64,000 nt of DNA. Source: Chrysoperla carnea (Eukaryota > Arthropoda > Insecta > Neuroptera > Chrysopidae). The notes under the pieces were generated by a model. That model searched no databases. It saw only the letters and a program-made list of their open reading frames with translations, and was not told where the DNA came from. Position numbers and translations under genes: made by a program. Positions 59,869 through 64,000 of this stretch are shown here, in pieces. Position 1 is the first letter of the stretch, and every line of letters begins with the position of its first letter. The stretch lies in assembly GCF_905475395.1 (NCBI RefSeq), contig NC_058337.1:67848368-67912367 (forward strand). The letters are read 5' to 3'.

Positions 59869-61389
59869 GATACTAGACTGCGGAAGTTTATTAGCAGTGA
59901 ATTTGCACTTTGCAGTTTATACTTATCTCCATTCTATAAACGTGACTATGTCCGTTTAAGGTCATTTCCACTTATGTATACATATTTAAATAAATAAAAG
60001 AAAAGCCATTGTTGGTTTTTTTAAATATATTTTTTAAGGAAAATATTTTTACAGACGTAATAAATTCATTTACAATTATTATAAATAAATAAAAAATTTT
60101 TATTATTTATTTTTTTTACATATAAAAACAAAAATGCGTACTTCAATATTTTGTGTACATGTTTTTTTATCTTTGAGACAATAAACGAACAATCAGGGAC
60201 AAATGTACAAACTTAATTTTCTTTTCAAAATAATATTCAAGCATTTTATGCATAACACATTGTTATCAAATGAAAACATGAACGTTTTTAAAAAGCGTTC
60301 TTTATATACAATTTTTTAAGGATTCTTTATAAAAAGAGATAGAAAAACATTTAAATGCAAAATTTTTTTTTACCACTTGTTAATGACACTATTACTGTCT
60401 AAAAAATAGTGCAGCCATAATTATAGGGATCGTATTGTATTTGTAACAAGGAACCTCCAGTTTTATCTCTAAAGGCATTATAGAATATGTTAATAAGGTT
60501 TTCAGCCAAATAAACATTTAATTTCAAAACAAGAAATACAAATTTTTGAATAGAGAAAAAATATTAGGCTTCATAGATTCACAAATAAGATATATAGCAA
60601 TCAAAGTTGACAATTTTTATGAAATATGTAAATATATCTGACTATGAATCACATATGCCCGTATTTGAATTCTATTTTCAGTTTTTTTAAGATTACATGA
60701 TAACCGTGACTCTTGAATGCCTTAATTATTCATAGGTTTTGGAGTAGGACCAAAATTTTTCCGATAATTTATCATCAGGCATTGGATTGTAAATTGTCAA
60801 TATTTAAACGATCCCTTTTATAAATAAACCCCGCACCAAAATTTTATAGCACCCTAATCAATTAAAACAAGGAGCAAAAATTACAATCCGCCGAATCTTC
60901 ACCAGATGATATAAATGGATAATGGTACTTTGTACGTTAAAAAAAATTGTATGAACAAATGCTGAATAATAAAATGAATTATCAAAAAAGCATTATTAAT
61001 CATTCGTTCAATTCCAAACAAAAAAACTAATTAATTATCTTAATTAATATCTTACAAATTAATTATAATTTATATATATTTATATATTTACAATGTTTAT
61101 CACCTTTATATATATAACAAATATAAAAAAGTAAAATTCGACTAAAAAATAAAAAATTCATTTGTGTTGTGTTCAGGTTGTGTGAAGCACAGAATGTTTT
61201 TGTTCTTGAAAATATGTTGTGTTTCATATTTCCAACAAAATTATTTATTTAATCGTAAGGATCCAAAACTAAATAATCGTTCGTGATCTCTTAATGTTCG
61301 CGCAAACAAAACAAAATTCAAAAATAATTCATACATAAAGTCTCGACAAAGTAGACTTGTAAGAATATCATTTGCTTGTTTTTATTATA
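59869..61389. other. Gap and probable 3' UTR of the elongase gene
   Basis: AT-rich. The half nearer 61389 is likely the 3' UTR of the minus-strand ELOVL gene. Several TTTATT motifs (AATAAA on the minus strand) occur, for instance near 60100-60115, but the true cleavage site cannot be chosen by eye. No ORF of note. Confidence 0.35.
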
Positions 61390-63378
61390 TTATTGGTCTT
61401 TTTTGATTGTACCATTTTGTTGTGTTTGACTGACGTAACCACTATTGATACCATTTGAATAACCTTCTTGTACAATTTTTGAATATTCACCGGTGGCGTA
61501 TGACGATTTCAGATGGCCATTACTGTTGCTGAAACCATTTTGTACTTTACCATTTGCACTACCATTCGTGTGCTTATGATCTGCTTCCAATACAGGCTAT
61601 AATTGACAAGAAAAGTTTTTATGAAAAAGTGTTGTTTTAATTTCTTTGATCCATAGTTTTAATTAGTATAATCTTAAGTTATAATGAATTTCTAAAAATT
61701 ACTGAAGGGCAAAAAATAGCAGCAGCGATTTTGTCTATAAGCAAGCACTTTTCACAAAACGTATGAATTTTTCATAAAATGGTGTTATTTTGAAGTTGAT
61801 AAATAAAAATTGTAACATTTAAGATATGTAATAGAAATGCAGTAATTTTCTTAAAACATAATTGTTATAAGGTCTCTCAGGTCTTTCAGTATTGAAGTAA
61901 TTTTAGTTCGTTTTTAAAATATTTACATACAAGTTAATAGCGTCATCATAAATAAATTTTAAGGGTTTATAATGCTACAATTTTTTACTTCAATGATTTT
62001 CAATATCTATATGATTTGACTTATTTCTCATATAAGGGAAAATTGACCAGTTTCAAGGGGAAAATACGAATAAATAAATGTATATTTACCATACAGAATC
62101 CGGTATTTTTAGCAGATCTCCTTTCTTCTTTTGAGTATTTAACTTTATAAAAGTCAGAAAATAAGAAAAGAAATAGAATACCATGTAATGCAATCCATAC
62201 CATAAATGATTTTGGATAATTGCATTCTCTAAATAATAGCTGAAATTGATGTACCATAATTGCAACAAATTGTATCTGTAATAAAATGAAATTTTGCCAA
62301 TTTAATAAATCAATTTTTAAAAATGACATAGCAAAAAGATAAACTTTTCTCTTACCATTTGGAAGCTAGTTAAATATTTTTTCCACCAGATATATTTTTG
62401 ATACTTTGGACCCATAGCAGCGACCATATAATAGAAATACATAACGATATGTACAAATGTATTTAATAGAGCAAAGAATGTGCTATGCCCGCCTGGTGCA
62501 AATTTTAAACCTAACCATACAGAAAATGGCATACAGCCATGATGAATAACGTGTAATGTTGATACTTGATTAGTTTTTTTTCTCAATACAAAGAATAATG
62601 TATCAAAGAATTCTGTAAATTTGGAGAAATAATACCACCAGCATGTAGCGGCCATCTGAAAATTCAAAAATATAAAAATTTACTTTTATTGATAATCGCT
62701 ATAGGGAAGAGAAATAATTGAAAAGTAAGATTATCCTAATTAATTAAGGAATAGTGGCTGGGAAATTGAATTACCTAGTTAATTATTTGTTTTTAATAAA
62801 TGTATGTTTTAAGGAATATATTTGAATTGTAATATTATTGATATCAATTCCTGACAAGTAAAAATAAATTAAAGTGAAAATTTAATGTTAAGAAAGATAT
62901 TTATTTTATTGAGATATTGATTGATTTAAATGTTAAAATATATTCACGTTACGCCTCAAGGGGAATCAAATTTACAAGTTAGAGGGAACCGATGTTATAG
63001 TCATTTGAAAGATTAAGAACAGCACTTACCCGAAGAGCAATAGGACTGTACGAATAATCGACTGGCTGACATTTAAAGCTATAATCACCCCACCATCCAC
63101 TTTGTAAATACTAAAATTTAAAAAAAAAAAATGAAATTAATTTCAAACAATTATTAGAATCACTTGTACTATTAAAAAGATGCTTACCTCATAAAATATC
63201 CATGCACTAAATAACGTTTGGCATAAATTATATACAATTAGAATATTTCTAAGGTCAAATGGTTTCCTATTTTCCATAATTTTTGGTCCTAATACTTTTG
63301 AAAAATAAGCGTAAAATAAACATATTCCTAGTGTTGGTAATGGACTGGACATCATGGGCCAATCATTTACTCTAGGAT
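61390..63378 (-). CDS. Very-long-chain fatty acid elongase (ELOVL1/7 type), first exon outside the window
   Basis: Five exons (63378-63188, 63110-63030, 62655-62356, 62275-62090, 61596-61390) join in phase to ~320 residues. The first begins in mid-codon (DPRVNDWPMMSSPLPT), so an N-terminal exon of ~20-30 residues lies upstream, probably past 64000. Multiple membrane segments are present. The catalytic histidine box is HVIHHG, preceded by the family motif KFTEFFDTLFFVLRKK and followed by a conserved MYFYYMVAAMGPKYQKY and WWKKYLTSFQ. The C-terminus is low-complexity and ends KKDQ, a dilysine ER-retrieval signal. The enzyme performs the condensing step (malonyl-CoA plus acyl-CoA) of fatty acid elongation in the ER. 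Insects have many paralogues, several serving cuticular hydrocarbon synthesis; I cannot say which this is. Confidence 0.93.
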
Positions 63379-64000
63379 CTGTAACAAAATAAAAATATTT
63401 CTTGAATAAATTGTATTTAAAAAAAATTGAAACTTAAAAATTAAAAGAGATAAATTGTATTATAAGTTTTCCAAAATAAGATTGACTCCAATCAGAAAAG
63501 GGGCAAAGACAAATGATTAAGACAAACATTATCAGTTTTCTAGCACCCCTGGTTGGCTATTGAGTGCTCTTCTCCTTTTCACGATCTTGGTTTCCGTCAG
63601 TCTATGCTAGTCAGAAAAGTATTGTCGCTCATGTTTAGGTAGAGTTTCGAAGTTTTGGTAGGCCGCTTTTAAGTAGGAGTATGCTTATGCTAATATTTCA
63701 TAAGCAGAATATGCAAAGCCTTTCAACTACATAGCCCTAGATGGAAGATATAACTGAAACTTTACTGTGATTATTTTTAGATTCATCGATGTTATAATAT
63801 TGGAGACGACTTCAAGTATCCTATTAAAAATAAAGAACTGTATAAATACCTAGTCAGAAGAATGACATTAAGAAAGATGTTGAAAAAATTTTATACTTTT
63901 GAATTTCACAAACATATTCTCAAGTATAATTTTTAAAATATGAATCATATGCTTTCTGAAATAATGACAAATTCTTAAGCCTATAGCATCGATCAAAAAG
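63379..64000. other. Intron 1 of the elongase gene (partial)
   Basis: Upstream of the acceptor before the DPRVNDW exon. No in-phase ATG exon with a consensus donor is convincing here on the minus strand, so the first coding exon is probably outside the window. Confidence 0.4.

Noticed and set aside
1-64000. CRISPR arrays, rRNA genes, retrovirus-like or LTR elements, toxin genes
   Set aside because: No regularly spaced repeats, rRNA-like sequence, reverse transcriptase, integrase, capsid or LTR pairs were recognised in any frame.

Overview
The window is AT-rich nuclear DNA from an insect. Its genes are split by introns with standard GT-AG borders, and the introns and gaps are full of DNA-transposon debris. 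The proteins (Hakai, HMGXB4, IMP4, CFAP157, TMEM115, ELOF1, eIF2B-gamma, an ELOVL elongase, an RCC1-repeat protein and a DUF4743-type Nudix enzyme) are animal housekeeping or ciliary types. I cannot settle the insect order. No bacterial, organellar or CRISPR features are seen. All assignments come from reading the sequence by eye; no database search was run.

Layout: 1-1012, 3' flank. 1013-14981 (-): a 15-exon gene for a ~1,722-residue RCC1-propeller protein, its introns loaded with transposable elements. 16286-19277 (+): TMEM115. 23896-26280 (-): the E3 ligase Hakai. It is divergent from HMGXB4 at 26660-31480 (+), whose first intron contains the complete intronless gene IMP4 (27277-28206, same strand). 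35125-36780 (+): single-exon CFAP157. 39389-44166 (+): Nudix hydrolase, 5' end unresolved. 44167-52489: 8.3 kb with no convincing gene. 52490-53087 (-): ELOF1, head-to-head across 316 bp with EIF2B3 (53404-57230, +). 61390-63378 (-): most of a fatty-acid elongase whose first exon lies beyond the window.

Mobile DNA: a repeat family with a (GTCY)n tract, a 5' palindrome and a conserved 3' stem (five copies, two nearly abutting), resembling mini-me/Helentron-type elements; an 846-bp hAT element with an exact 8-bp target duplication, plus an older hAT relic and a hAT end; a TIR element with internally repeated halves (three copies); several foldback elements; and a 2.3-kb unit bounded by ~200-bp inverted repeats around a Cys-rich ORF.

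The genes share no single pathway. Several touch RNA or protein synthesis (IMP4, eIF2B-gamma, ELOF1, and Hakai as an m6A-writer-associated protein), and two sit in the secretory membrane system (TMEM115, ELOVL). I found no convincing new multi-gene system. The most unusual items are the inverted-repeat-bounded Cys-rich unit, the GTCY repeat family and the nested IMP4 gene.
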